A stretch of 64,000 bases of DNA from Schistocephalus solidus. Lineage: Eukaryota; Platyhelminthes; Cestoda; Diphyllobothriidea; Diphyllobothriidae. A model generated the notes under the pieces. That model was not told the DNA's origin. It saw only the letters and a list, made by a program, of their open reading frames with translations, and did not search any database. Below, piece after piece: positions 33,366-46,529 of this stretch. Both the position numbers and the translations under genes were made by a program. Numbering within the stretch: the first letter of the stretch is position 1; each line of letters begins with the position of its first letter. The stretch covers positions 62,001-126,000 of the forward strand of contig WEDG01004508.1 in NCBI GenBank assembly GCA_017591395.1. The letters are read 5' to 3'.

Positions 33366-36300
33366 ACAGGAGACCGACTTAGCGGGATAGTAGTCATCAG
33401 ATGGTTTCTTACAGACAACGTGATGAGGTAAACGACTATGCAGGAAATGCACGCTTGCACTAAAGGAAACTACAGTTTAGTCCTATTTGGACCGAGCCCT
33501 GTTTAAAGCAACGACATGTTAAATGGTGTGTTTAACTGTATGGTTAAATGTCTGGGGTCTAGGGGATGGTTTTGCATCATGATGTAGTGAATACAACATC
33601 TGGTTCAGTGGACTTCCGTGCGTATTTATGAAACAAACACAATACTTTAGAAGGTCGGAGGCATTATGAAAGTATGCAAATCACTGGCCACGACCTACCT
33701 GTGATAATACGAGCTAAAATCAATACAGTCATTCGCTGGAGTAGATGGGTTGATGGGCAGAAGAAGGCAAATAACACCTGTGATATTGTTTCCACTTGAG
33801 CTAGTCTGTGGCTGGGAATGATAAGTTGATTGGTGCTTGCTAACACGAAATTTACTTGATTTAGTTTCCATCCAATACCAGAAATAAAGGCTAGCATTTT
33901 CGCGTAAATTTAGTTTTATTCATGGAATAGTTATCTTGGACTGCTTTGATAGTTTTGTCTTTAAAACGCCTGGCCTTTTTGTTTGCACTAATTCAGTACT
34001 CACGTTTAAACCAAGGTTACAAGACGAATTACGAAGGCTCCAGTTTGAGCTCATCTATGGATTGGGTACAACATGTTCTGTGAACTGATCGGTGAATAAT
34101 TATCTTATTACATTCATCCTTGTAGAAACAAGGGAGTCTCTTAATTGTTACTACTTTTATTGGGCTTTTCGAATCAAAAGGTTTGCCTATGGACATTTTC
34201 GTAGGTGGCATACCCTACCTGTCGGACGTCCCAATGGCAACTGAGTTTTTTTTAGAAAAACCGCACATTAGATCTTTGATGTGCATTTATTGGTTCCATG
34301 TTGGCTAATCAATACCTGGAACGATAAGGTCGTTTGTGGTTGCTGGCTTGCAGTTAACTTAGCGAGGCCTGCTTCCATTTTCACATGAAATGTGTTTGAA
34401 TTTTAGAAAAGCAATGTTGCACAGCTTTGATAGTATGTCTTGAAAAGGCTTTCTCATATTGTTTGGACCCAGAGACTTGGTCTTTGGGTAATATGCACTT
34501 CAACTCTTTGGTGTTCAGCAATTGGTCTTTTCATGCGGCCAGTAAGAAGCTCCTTCAAAGGCCGACAGCTTGAATTCAGTAAAATATTTAGGAATTATTC
34601 TGCACGTTAAGCAAGATGTGGGATATCGTTTCATGAAAAAGCACACATTCTGTTCACTTTCATTCACCAAGTTTTAAAAATAGAAATTTGGTGTTACATC
34701 AGCCACATCAGTCCGAAATAGGTGATTTTATGCTCAGGCAATGATATTGAAAAATCGTTGTAATTTTCGAAACCTTCACATTCAGTTAACTTAAAGTTAA
34801 GTTGATTTCCTATGAAGATATCATATCTACGGAGCTTTAAGAGCATATAAGTTCATATGAGAATGAGTAGGTGCGAGGATCTGCAAGTAGATGACAGTAT
34901 TTATGCCTATCCGGAAACAAGGGTTTTGGTATTGTGGACCGTTTTAACTAAGCCAAGTCGAAATTGCGGAGATCTGACAAAGTTATAACTGTTTTATGTA
35001 AAGATCCAGTGAGATGAAGAAACAAAGCGAATCCAGGACGCAGAATTTGTTCCAATAAAGTTGCTTAAATTGCCAAAAGATCGATGCGACTGAGTCGAAT
35101 TTGGCATTTAGTTATAACATCACAAATGAATGCGAGGGTACCAGTCCCAGGAGAGTGCATGAGCAAAGGCGACGTCTATTTGTGCACTGGGACTTTTTTT
35201 AATTATTCAGAGTCCTCAAACTCCTGTAGGACTCCATCATCAAAGATAGCAGCACAAACAGAAAGGTGCTACTTAGAGGGGCTATGAACCAATCAACGAC
35301 GCCTGACGAAGGTCTGGTCGTAACTGCACTGGTCTCTGTATGGTGGCGCCCTATCGATATATCAACTCATTGGGTTCCCATCCGTGGACCAGGCTTCCAT
35401 CAATTCTCGGCTCGTCGACGCCGGCGTGCGGAGCCCTGCGCAGGCACGTCAAAAATTGCGGCAGTGAGCATTGATTGGTTTAAACCCCCCCATAAGTGTT
35501 GCATTTGTGTAGTTGCTGCTATCCTTGAAGAGGTAATTCTGCAGGTGTTTGTAAGCTCAGAATAATAAGCACGTCGTTCCTGGGCTCGAACAGACTTCAC
35601 CATTACTCAAGTTAAAACATTAAACCATTCTGGGACCTGCAATCACATAAACGGATTAACCAATTTTTTGGGCTTTTCCAACCAGACATGTTGCCTGTTG
35701 GCACTTTCGAAGGCAGCATACTCTGACTGTTGGGCATCCCAATGACAACTGAGCTTTTTAGAAAAACCGCACATTAAATCTTTGATATGCATTTATTGGT
35801 TCTATGCGGACTAATCAATGACTGGAATGAGAGGGTGATTGGTGCTTTCTGGCTTGCATTTTGCATAGCAAGGCTCGCTTCCAGTAACAGAAATAAAAGC
35901 CAGGATTTTTACATGAAAAGCACTCTTGCACAGCTTTGAAAGTGTGTCTCGCAAAGTCTTGCTCACAATGTTTGGAACTCTTCCAGATATTGCTTTTAAA
36001 CCAAGGTTGCCAAAATAAAAATGAAAAAGGTACGTCTAAAAGTAAAAAGCAATTTACTAAGTGACCATCTATATGACTTTTTACTTGCCTTATTTCATAA
36101 TTTTTCTTATTTCAAGAATGATATATTCTGTTCGAATACATTTAACTTAATACGTGCGAACACAGCATCCGCGGATGCAAATTATAGAAGAAGTTTGTTA
36201 AGAGTAATCGTTTACATAAGCAATCGCGCCGTTATGCTAAAATTGCGATGGCTTTAGCTTTGGATCGGAATGGGACGTGTCCAGCATGTTCTGTAAACTG

Positions 36301-38529
36301 ATCGGTGATTTATCTTATAATATGCATCCTTAGAGAAACGAGGAATTTTCTCAAACGGCAGTTGAAATAACCCAGTCCAGTTTACATAGTAAAATTCCGA
36401 AAGGAAAGTTGGGTTAATCTGGATCCTCAACAAAAATGGAAGAATGGCTTTTACCGTCAACTGTTCTTGAAATTGCGAATTTGTTCGGTCTGCCAAAGAT
36501 GCAAAAACACAGAGCGAACCTAAAACCAACGGTTTTCTCACAGAGAAGGCCAAAATTGTAGTTTTGAAAATGGTGGTGTGTTTACTGAGAATTTAAAGTG
36601 GAAAGCAAAGTCGACCAAAGAGAGTCTTGAGTGCCCACCACATTTGCACAAATAGAGTCAACAGAGGTGATGCTGTCTTTGGAACAATCTTGTTATACAA
36701 TTCATTCGAACCTGACGTTTCTGTTGACGCAGTAAATTGTCTTCTGCGAGTGAAGCATGAAGAAATCAAAACATTATGTCGATGGTTATGCTGATGGTGA
36801 TGACAATGAAAATTATATTCAAAATAGGGATATTGGCATTCCAAACGAGCAACTTCGTGGTATGACAGAACAATCGTCCTTCTGTTCCTTAACTCGGTAA
36901 TTCCTTCCCTGCCTCGGGAATGAAAACTACTAACATGTCTTCAACGAATACATCCTGCCAGAGAAAATTGAGACTGGCTTGACTGTTTCAATTTATTGCT
37001 CAAATGCTGCGAGCCGTAACCAGCCTTGGGTCGGTTGAACCTTCGATTAGAACACAGACCCTTTGTCTTTGTGTAATATGCACTTTAACTCCTTGGTTTT
37101 GAGCCAATAGAATTCATATATTGACATAATGAAAAATCGTCCTTGAATGCGTCTCAAAATGTCGATCATATTGGCCTCACTTCAAAGCGGTGTCAGCATT
37201 TGGCGCTGATGACCTTCTTTTTGTTCTTCGAAGAAAAAATGAGAGGATTAACATGTGAATGGAGGGCACAAAAGATGGTGGCTCTATTTCAAAAGCCCGT
37301 CATTTATTGAGGTCCCAATAAATAATGTCCGGTTTCAAAAATTAAATTTCAAACTTGAATTGATTTCTTATATAAGTTATCAAAATAATAAACTGTTGGG
37401 AAAAATCGATTACGTGACACGCGTTTTTCAACTGTGTATAATTTCTAGCATGATGCAATCTTTTACTGTGATGCTGTATGTTGTTCAGTTATTTACTGTC
37501 CATGAAAATTGTTTCTGATAATGCGGCGTTTTACTTTTCACTAAGCACTTATGTGCAGTAAGTGCTAACCTTACTGCTGATAAACCATGCGCTTATATTA
37601 ACCTTCAAGAGGATAACTTCTGTCCACGCCACGGAGACGGCGTCCTTCTGGAGAATGTCTTAAGGGTTCCATTTCAGGCGACTTCTACACTTAGAGCCCA
37701 CAGACCGTACAACCAACTTACTCGAACAAAGTACATTATGACCACTCCCTCCGAGCCAGATATACACGATTGCGTTTTCGTAAATATTATCCGTGAAGAA
37801 TACATTATGAACCTATCCTGCAACATTACGTTCACCTTTCTAAAATTCGAGCTGTTTCAATGGGTAAATTTCTTATACTGCCCTTCCTAATGCTCGCACG
37901 TTTTGGAAGAAATGGTGCACTGACATGATGATTAATTCACCTTACGTTGACAGTTCACAGGATAACTTTCATAGAAAAGATAGCGCATTAATTTTATTTT
38001 GTTGGCACGAAACTGATTGTTTGAACAATCGTGCCTAGTTTGTATTTTTCCGGCCTGCGCAAGGAGGTTGAAAATATAAGTTGCTTCCTTTTTAGGCTGC
38101 TTTGTTATACACATTGCCAGTCATGAGCAGCTACCCACCCAGGTTAGATCGCTTCCGTTGTCGGAAAATTATCTACCAATTCGATGCCATTATTTGTGAC
38201 CAACGCTTTCTTACTCAATCTTAATCGTTAGAGTCGCAAATTAAGGGTGTCTTTAATACTAGGCATGGTGTGGCTGGTGGCAGGGCTCGAAAGATATCAC
38301 AAGGCAGAAAGGAAGTAGGGGAACCTGTAACCGATCGGGGAGTTTCCGTCCACCAATGCAAAAGTCACCAGCACGTCTTGGGCGTTGATCTGCAGCCTAT
38401 CTAATTCATCTACGGATCGCACAAATCTTGAGATGCAGAGCACTGAAATTTACTGAAATTAAGAAATGTTGTAGAAGCTTGTCATTATAGTGTCGATTGG
38501 TTTACTTGTTTTTTCTTTGAGCGAAGCCA

Positions 38530-38745
38530 TTATGTCCAACATGGATGACGAAATCACGGTCATTTATGACTCGGACGTGGACTTCCAAGTTATCTTCGCA
38601 TCAATTACGACCAGCAGCAGTAATCGTGGGGGCTTGTAAGCGCGTATTAAAAAACCTGCTCACCGTGTGTATTTCTTACCATTTATGCAACTGCCTCTGT
38701 TGATGGGTTCAAAAGAAAGTCCGAAAAGTCGGGCGAAAAACATAA
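38530..38745 (+). repeat. PLE C-terminal and 3' end remnant in block Z'
   Basis: From 38545 the sequence reads 'atggatgacgaaatcacggtcat', matching the PLE C terminus at 29255. It then has a stop, an A-rich box in place of TATA, and a decayed hammerhead-like core ('ctgttgatgg' at 38697 and GAAA at 38723-38726). Confidence 0.5.
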
Positions 38746-40616
38746 TTAAATTTAATATTGTGTTGTTTCAAAATAGCCAGTTTTAAAATACGGAAAATTA
38801 TGAAGCCATTATAAACCACTCAACCTGAGTAAACTGAACGTTTATGTGTATGCAAGACAGGAACATGCTAATACTTCGAAAATAAAGCTGCACCAGTAGT
38901 ATAATGTGTGCAAATAATCCTTTAGTGCAGTGTGCCCCTAATTTATACTTGAATAATACTTGCAACTTACCGTACGACGGATAGCAAGCCGCCTAAGTTC
39001 GAGTTTATGTTACTGTGCTGTTACACGAAAACAGGCTGTGTATTTTCAGTTCTACATTTTTAAGATGCGCTTGACTAAAGGAATTAGCTTTTAAAGTTAT
39101 TTCTTTGATAGTTATGAACTTACTTGTACTTGTTATTGCTGCGATCACGCCTGAGCTATCCAGCCTCGCTGATATCATGTATTTGTACCTCGCCACGCAG
39201 GAAGATTCGTGGCAGCAGGTGCGCATAGCTCAACCCATTCTTTTCTTCACCGTCGGGCGCCGAGCACCGAAGGTACATATCTTTCCGAACCGTGTCGAGC
39301 CAGATTTTTAGTTGACCTCCTTTTTGACGCCTCAAAGTCGGCAACAACACGGGAGCGAACGGAAGACGACCCCAAACAACCTCAGTCGTCTTTCTTGGAT
39401 GGCCTGAGATATCCTCGCGATATTGTCGCGGTGAGTATGGACTACCTCGTTTGGGATGCGGTCGGTGTACTCCACTCGAAGAGGGTGGATGTCACAGGAA
39501 ATAAATTCCTCACAAAGTCAATGCATACGGGCCAATCAGTGACAAATATATTGAAATAGAATTATCCTACACACCCTTAAGCCTATCAGGAGATCACCTG
39601 CGTTCAACATAGCTTCTGTTCTGGAGAAAGGCACATGCGGCTGCCGTCCTAAGCGCATTATAACATTATAACTACTAAAAGATATGCCAGGTTTTGTGTC
39701 TTATCAGCTTTTTGGTCCTATGATGCTTATTTCAAAACCTGCTTGCATCTCGATCTACGAGCAAAGATTCCAAAATTAAAATTTGACGGTCGTGGTGAGG
39801 GCAAGTAAGGAGACGTGAGCAGACGCATTGCTTTTTCTGAACTCAGCGTCAAAGAGTGCATGAACTCACTCATGTAAAATGCCGATATTTATGAAAGAGT
39901 AATATTCACTCCCAAACCGGCACGAACGCATGCACCAAAACTCTGCAATATTTTTGAAAAACCTTTGCAGAATTGAAAACAAAAGAAATGTGGAAATTGA
40001 TAATATGTTTTGATAAATATTAATTTTTTGAAAGAAAGTGGCAACTAATGGAAAGATGAAAAATCACTGTAAATGCGATGTTTTTACTTACATAAACTTG
40101 GCAAGTGATAGGGTAAGCATACCATTTTGTGAAATAGCATTTTTATACCGTTGACCTAGAATCTAATTCGAATGCTGTGTGCTCGTATGATGGTCTGGTA
40201 AATACTTTGAAATTATTGATTAAAAATAAAGGCCATCACATATCCATCATAACATTGGCATTACTGACGCTGTCGCTAATATATGCTTAAATATACTAGG
40301 ATAGTTGTTGCTAGTAGCTGACGTGATGTGATCATTCTGCTTTCTTGAATAAAATATTTAAATTGATTTTATTGTCATTAATTGCATCGCTATGTATCAC
40401 AGAGGGGTCAATAATGTGTATTTCACCGTCCGTTTGTGAATAAACCTTTGAAATAATTGCCAAACTTAAGGTAGGTGCGGACTTTAAAATGACGCATTAA
40501 AGTTATGCACTAATTTTACCAATTAAATTTAAAAATGCTTGCTGCTTATGCCAACCAATGAGCTCCTGAACTGAGCATTAATAATACATTTAATCAATAC
40601 TTTTCATTGCATATTA

Positions 40617-41220
40617 GACGGCGATGGCTTCATCTTACCCCCTGGTTTCGGAAATCCTAGTGTGAGTGTTACGATGGCCAGGTCATGCTGTGGCACGCGC
40701 GCAGACGGGTTCGCCAGCCCAGTCAGCTTCTGCACCCAGGCTCGCATCAGACAACTGACCGAGGGATGCTCAGAGTAAGGTTGACGGTTCCAGCGCATAT
40801 TCCCCACCAGAAAAGCCTGACATGGTAGAGGTTAACACAGTGCGCTATAAGTTGTGGCTTAGAAGGCTGCCCGCTGACGGGATAACATGATGCACCGGAC
40901 CGAGATGTAGACTGCAATCCTTCCATCTTAATACGGCCTTTATGCATTCCCACTCAGTTCGAATCAGAGCCACACCCTCTGTTTATGTGTCCTGTTTGTG
41001 GTGGGCCATAATGCGTGAGCCTGCGCCCTCTCCCATTTCCGTTTTTTACTTGGACTTGACACCGGGCCCAGGTGGAGGACTGGAACACAGAGTAAGGTTG
41101 ATGCAATGCAAGCCTGCTTACAATATAATCCAGCGCAAGTCACCGTCCCTGCACCACCGTCCCGTGGAGCACATGGTAGACATAGTCGAACTCGACAGTT
41201 GAATTGTCATAAATAGTAAA
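40617..41220 (+). repeat. Orphan T repeat
   Basis: Begins in unit 1 at 'agacggcgatggct' and continues through unit 2 to 'catagtcgaactcgaca'. It starts further 5' than its paralogue at 31440. Confidence 0.75.
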
Positions 41221-41223
41221 TTT

Positions 41224-41740
41224 ATGTAGACCTCGTTACCAATGGAAACCCGCAGTGACCGAATGCGAATGGATCTACCGCGGGTACCTGTCATGCCTTG
41301 TACTTGAACAGAGACAGCGGTGAGTGAGTGCACGTGAAAAGAGCACAACTACGCATCGGCCCATGGTGTGGCCGTTAGCTGTAAGATCTTTGAACGCTGT
41401 GCCGTCGGTGGGGAGAGGTATTCTGCTCACAGAAACTCGATTCCTGAATAAATTGCCTGCTGTACCCGATGTGCACTATGTAGAGAAAAGCTGCAGTAGC
41501 CACTACAACGGTAGTACTCCGTTGACAGGATTATATGAAGGTATAGGGGATGTCCGGGTGGGCAGTGAGAACGATGAAAAACAATTGACGCGTAGCATCT
41601 ACATGTTTGTGACTACCACGTAAACCAATCGATGGGTACGAGCACCACGCTAAGATTGGGGTACGCAAAGTGAGCAGAGACCAATATATCTAGCTCGAAA
41701 TCAGTCCCTGGATTACCGGCAAGTGGTAATTGGCACGCTT
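41224..41740 (+). repeat. Unassigned repeat following T, shared with 31987-32500
   Basis: About 500 bases nearly identical to 31987-32500, including 'ggatctaccgcgggtacctgtcatgcc' and 'gaacgctgtgccgtcggtggggagagg'. Frames are short and not recognised. It may be the end of an unknown element or simply duplicated flank. Confidence 0.6.
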
Positions 41741-42274
41741 CAAACACCCCTCTGATGTTGACAAAATCCTAAAAGATTTCTCTAGGGATAACCGTAGTGG
41801 GTAAATATGAAATATAAAGAGGTACACTTCTCACTTACCCTGATTCGCCGTCGCATATTGCATTACGCAGGGCGATAATTGGGTAGACTTGGTAGCCGGT
41901 TTTCATGGCAAACGTCAGTAAAAGGCTCTCAATTGATGGTTTTGGTATTTGTATTCCTAAGAAAACGCGACTTTTGCTGATCAATTTCAATAAGAAATGG
42001 CCTATTTCCAAAATTAAATTGCTAACTTGAATAGAGTTCTTATATAACGTAACACATCGGTGAACTTTCAAAAAGATTTTGTGTAAGGAGACAAGTTGGC
42101 AAGTATCCGCGTGCTTTCGATAAATTGTCATCAAACCAATACATTTATAATGGAACGGGCTGCAAGCAAATGCATACGATCAGCAGGAAATAGGAATGCC
42201 GACGAATGCAATAAAGGAACTATTACTAAGATGTACATTAAACAAGCAGTTACTTTTGGACAATCAACCGCACA

Positions 42275-43125
42275 GTAAAAATCGATGGCGTACCTATGGG
42301 CTCGCCTCTTGGTCCTATCTTAGCCGACCTCTTCGTGGCCAAGCTAGAGAAACCTCAGCTAAGCAATGAATGTAATAAGCTACGTCTACGACATCTTTGC
42401 AATCGCCAAAGCAGACCCAAATGCTGATGCACTATAAGATACTATTAACCTAGCACATACGTCCATCAGGTTCCCAGTTAAGGTAGAAAATGCAGGTTCG
42501 CTTCCTTTATTCAACGTCCTCTTAAGCCTAAGAACTGATGGTTGTGTCCGAAGGAGCATTTATCGAAAGAAAACCTAGCCTAGAGAACATACGAAATTTG
42601 GCAATTTCCTAGCCATCCAACAGAAACTCAATCTTTTCGGTTTTTGACACAAAGGGCTAGAAACATCTGCTCAGCAAACAGTATCGAAGGAGAGCTTAGA
42701 AGGATGAAGGACCTAATTCGCGAGAACGGGTATCCAGATAGATTAATTATCAGGAATACGTTCGCGAGACTTGAAAAACCCACCTTACATCCTGCAGAAA
42801 AGAAGACCCTATTTCTCATAGTACCCTTTCAAGTGAATGCGGCAAGTGAAATCCTAAGAAGAGGCCTTGACCACGCCCTTTCGCCCAACGTACCCAAGAG
42901 GGAGAGTTTGGATATTCTTCTCAACCACCCCGGGGAAGGTAAGGATAGGTTGCCAGCTCAGATCACCTCCATGTGCATCTACTCATTTACTTGTTCCTGC
43001 TGAGCAGGTTATATTGGTTTCACGATTCGGCGCCATTCCAAAAGAATAAGGGAACAACTCACGGCATGGTTGAGAAAAGGCGAGGTTAAAAGCATAAACA
43101 GCCGTATTCTCGCACAAATGGTATA
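42275..43125 (+). mobile_element. Penelope-like element PLE5 (RT end to GIY-YIG), plus strand
   Basis: Order: DGVPMGSPLGPILADLF at 42285, then after a frameshift Y-V-Y-D-I-F-A-I-A (catalytic box, first Asp position altered) and SIRFPVKVENAGSLPLFNVL. The frame 42644-43003 follows with TQRARNICSANSIEGELRR and ENGYPDRLI, and then a cysteine pair CIYSFTCSC, a TGA, AGYIGFTIRRHSKRIREQL. The last part is a GIY-YIG nuclease core (Y-I-G). It belongs to a different PLE subfamily from PLE1-PLE4. Several stops make it inactive. Confidence 0.75.
42644..43003 (+). pseudogene. PLE5 connector ORF upstream of the GIY-YIG core
   Basis: 119 codons are open, containing R-R-M-K-D-L-I-R-E-N-G-Y-P-D-R-L-I, E-K-K-T-L-F-L-I-V-P-F and S-M-C-I-Y-S-F-T-C-S-C. 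TGA after the last Cys interrupts what would be the GIY-YIG domain. This is the longest intact PLE piece of this subfamily in the window. Confidence 0.7.
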
Positions 43126-44784
43126 GACCCCAACGATGCCTTCCGTGTGAGTTAAAAGGTACCACCAAACTGCCCTAAGTCACTGGGTCAGTGATTGATA
43201 GCAGCGACAGTAGCCACCACCAACAGGTTGAGAAAGCCGGTCGTGTGCGTACAAGCTCCGCGCTTAGCCGAGACGGATTAACTACATGCACTCCGCGCCC
43301 TCTCCTCTCCCCCCTTCCCCCCTCGAACGACTCCAGCAAACCCTCGCTGCCACTTAACCAGCTGTCTCTTATCCCTACCACCATCCCCCGCCCTATTCAC
43401 ACGACTCGCTTGTATTACAAGACGAACTTTATTGACTGCATGTTTTAATTTGTACCCCAGTCCCATATAAATATACTGGCCTGATGAGAATTTATCGAAA
43501 GCATGCATATGCTCACCAACTGGTCTTTTGAATCCTTTAATGGGAAATTTCGCAACTCTAAAGCATATTTCTGTTAATTGAAACAAACTTTCTCCGACTC
43601 AATAAAATTTTTAGCAAGATCAATTCCTTTCCCGCACCGATCAGCATCATTAAATGCTGCATTTTTTATACTTTTTCAGTGATTTAAAAGGCATACAAAT
43701 TTTTTGTGGATGATGCGGCCTTTTACTGTTCACTAAATTCTTACCAGCAATAGGGCCTAATGAACCATAAGAATCTGTTGCCTTTCAAGAGGAACCCTTC
43801 TGTCCGCACGACGGAAGCGGCATAAGTCTGACAAATATTTTAAGTGCTCAACTTGAAATGAGTAAAACACTTAGAACCTACTGACTGTACGACTAATTTA
43901 CCCAAACAGAATTTAATATGATCACTCTCTCCAAGCCAGATATACACGTACATATCGTAAATACATCGTGCATATCCTCCGTGAAGCATACGTTAGCAAA
44001 TAATCATGCAACATTGCCTTCACCTTTCTAAAATTGGAGCCGTTTCAAATGGTAAGCTGTTAAACATGCTGTTAATCTTAACACTGAAAGAAAATGCTCG
44101 AAGTTTGTTTTAGAAATGCTTTAGTGGCATTAACCCGACGATTACTACAGCTTATTTTGACAGTGCATTAGATAAGTACCGTAGAACATGGAAGGCGCAG
44201 ATTGGTAGTTTGTTGATATTTAGTCAATCGTTTCACTAAATGTGTTTAGTTGTTCTGTGTGCTGTTTGGTTGAGGGTGTTGCAAATATCAATCGATTTAT
44301 TTTTAAGGCTATTTTGCCATTCAGTTTGCCTCACATGAACGAGTTTTTTATGCTTTTGTGGGCTATAGAATGTTAAAAGAGTCAAAAACAGCAAATTTGC
44401 ATTTTTTGTTACTTGCCACAAAAGTTGACAGTTATCACCACAGGAATTCGGGGGAAACGCTGAAAAATACCTTTTACAAACTTTTGTCAGTGAACTGCTA
44501 TATAAAACAGATTATTTGTTATTTAAGTACGCTTTATAAAAGCGTTTTTAAAATAATATATTAATACTTTCAAAGAAGCCTTCAAGAAAACGTTGTAAAT
44601 CGATGCATTGTTTTTTATAAAATTGTTATGTTTACAATGGCTCGTCGTATATTTGGTGGTTAAAATGATTGTTGTAGCGAGTTGTTGTTAGAATTCCACC
44701 AGAGGAAATTCGAGAAAGATATTTTCTGTGCAAATATACACGAATTATCGACGATACAAGCGAACATGCGAGTCACAGGACGTA

Positions 44785-44860
44785 ATTGGGAAGAGGTCGC
44801 TGGAACAAGAACTTTATTTGCTTGACGGTTCGGATTCCAACTCGAACCCATCTTCCGAGA
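44785..44860 (-). repeat. PLE 3' end motif, minus strand
   Basis: The minus strand reads 'CGGAAGATGGGTTCGAGTTGGAATCCGAACCGTC' and then 'aagcaaataaagttcttgttcc', related to the PLE1 3' end. Both catalytic strands are changed (GAAGATG, GAAC), so a hammerhead would be inactive. No PLE coding sequence adjoins it. Confidence 0.5.
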
Positions 44861-46529
44861 AAGTAACAGAAAAGCATCCATCCTATGCACACTGAGCGTT
44901 TTTGAAAAAAAACGTGCTCAACCAATTCTTTCATGGAAATTATTGCCTCTTAACATGAAAAATCATTATATGAATCTGACGTTCATGACTCGTGCAAGCA
45001 AATATAAGAGTATATATATAAGAGTATGCATCAATAGGTTGATAATGAATGTTCTTGCGCGAAAGCAAAACTACTCCATTTGTGCACAGCCATTTAATTC
45101 ATACATGTAAATGCCCATATGTGTATCTATATGTGAAGTTAGCGTTGGTGGAAATGTATACGCAATGTTCTTTTTGTACATAAATTGTCATTTTTAATTC
45201 TAAAGCATTACAATTAAAGTTCATAATTGCATTTACTCATTTTTTGATTATGTTTAGCACCAAGTAAGCGCCTTTGGTTCTCACATCATTGATTTCATTC
45301 GGATTTACTTTAAATAATGTTGACGGAATCTCTGAATTCTACCTGATTTCCAGCAACTTCGCACAATAAAAACTGCTGCATTGTATTGGTATTACGCTTA
45401 GCGATAATTATTACAGATTATTCAGGTATCATGGCTCATCTACTTGCCCTTTAGCATACAATTGAGATTGAGAACTCTGCATACAGTCTCCAGTTATGTA
45501 ACCGACGCAATTTCAAAATCCGTTACCTCATCGTGCATTGTATAGCTCGAGCGTATATAACAGGCCAGCCTGTGTTAGCAAGTCAGAAACTCTTTAATTT
45601 CTGCATTAAAGAAAATATTTCAGCATTTATAACCAGTTTTTTGTCTCTAATCACCTTCTTAGTACTTGCGGGATAATTTCAAACATCTGTTTGCATCTTT
45701 ATCTATGATAAATAAATTTCAAAATTTCAGTCTATCGACAGCGGTGATGGCAAGTAGGAAAACCTGTGTATGATGATCGCAGTGCTGAGCGCAGCGACAT
45801 ATGTGCTATCTCAAATTTTTGTGGTCGATGGTTAACTTGTGCAGATCCGACAGTGAGGTCCAGAAATAAGATGAGTTCACATGCACACATGTATACCAGT
45901 GTCTGGACCAACATCTCAGTCGATAATTTATCTTATGGGTGGATTTCTGTGGTTATTGATTTGATCTCCACTTTAGGATGTTATTGCTGAATTTAAAATT
46001 AACTACTATATTTACCAAAGATTTCTTAATATTTGTAAGCCCTGCCACAAAGCGTCAGTTGGGTCTTTTTCCAACTGAGTTCCTAAATTCCGGATAGGTG
46101 GAAACCATATTATACAGTAAGTATCTCATCACATACTTCCAAGTTAACACAGGCGTTTCTGTAGTCCATCTCCACAGTATCTTTTACGTATTTTGGAAAT
46201 GGTCCCCATTTTCGTCGAGGTAAAAAAATATTCTCTGACAAACACGATTATTCCTGCTTTTTGTGCGAAAAACGTCAGCAATTTGCACAAAATAATTCAT
46301 AAAGCTGAAATCCTTGCTTGCTTTTGGAAACAATGCGATTCTTTACTTTTGTCTTCACCTGAATTTCATGTAAATAAGATCGAAAGTTACAGTCACAAAA
46401 GGGATTCTTTTAAAACGTTTCTTAATTATATTAATGTTTTTTATATCATAATGTATAAATACGATGGAAATTGTCCTGTCATATCAAAAAGCATAGGAAA
46501 TTTCTTGGATGTCAGCCCCCCTTAAAATG

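Larger units (their letters stand above)
18840..33660 (+). repeat. Composite segment, copy 1 of 3
   Basis: Blocks in order: X 18840-20990 (pairs with 34860-37060), Y 23745-24800 (37115-38135 and 43560-44400), U about 25120-27750 (44875-46530), Z 29245-30970 (38530-40135), W 31440-32510 (40610-41745) and V 32880-33660 (48890-50480). All matches are collinear and in the same orientation. X/X' and W/W' are closest by eye; U and V are more diverged. The copy contains a PLE/fold-back insertion between X and Y and a PLE pair at 28080-29475. No host gene is recognised in it. Confidence 0.7.
33900..41745 (+). repeat. Composite segment, copy 2 of 3
   Basis: Contains a partial extra X piece (33900-34480, matching 19650-19930), X' 34860-37060, Y' 37115-38135, Z' 38530-40135 and W' 40610-41745. 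X' and Y' are directly adjacent, and most of block U is missing between Y' and Z' (only about 390 bases at 38140-38530). No functional gene is seen. Confidence 0.7.

Noticed and set aside
46193..46525. 110-codon plus-strand ORF
   Set aside because: It lies in block U'', and the paralogous sequence near 27050-27250 does not keep the frame.
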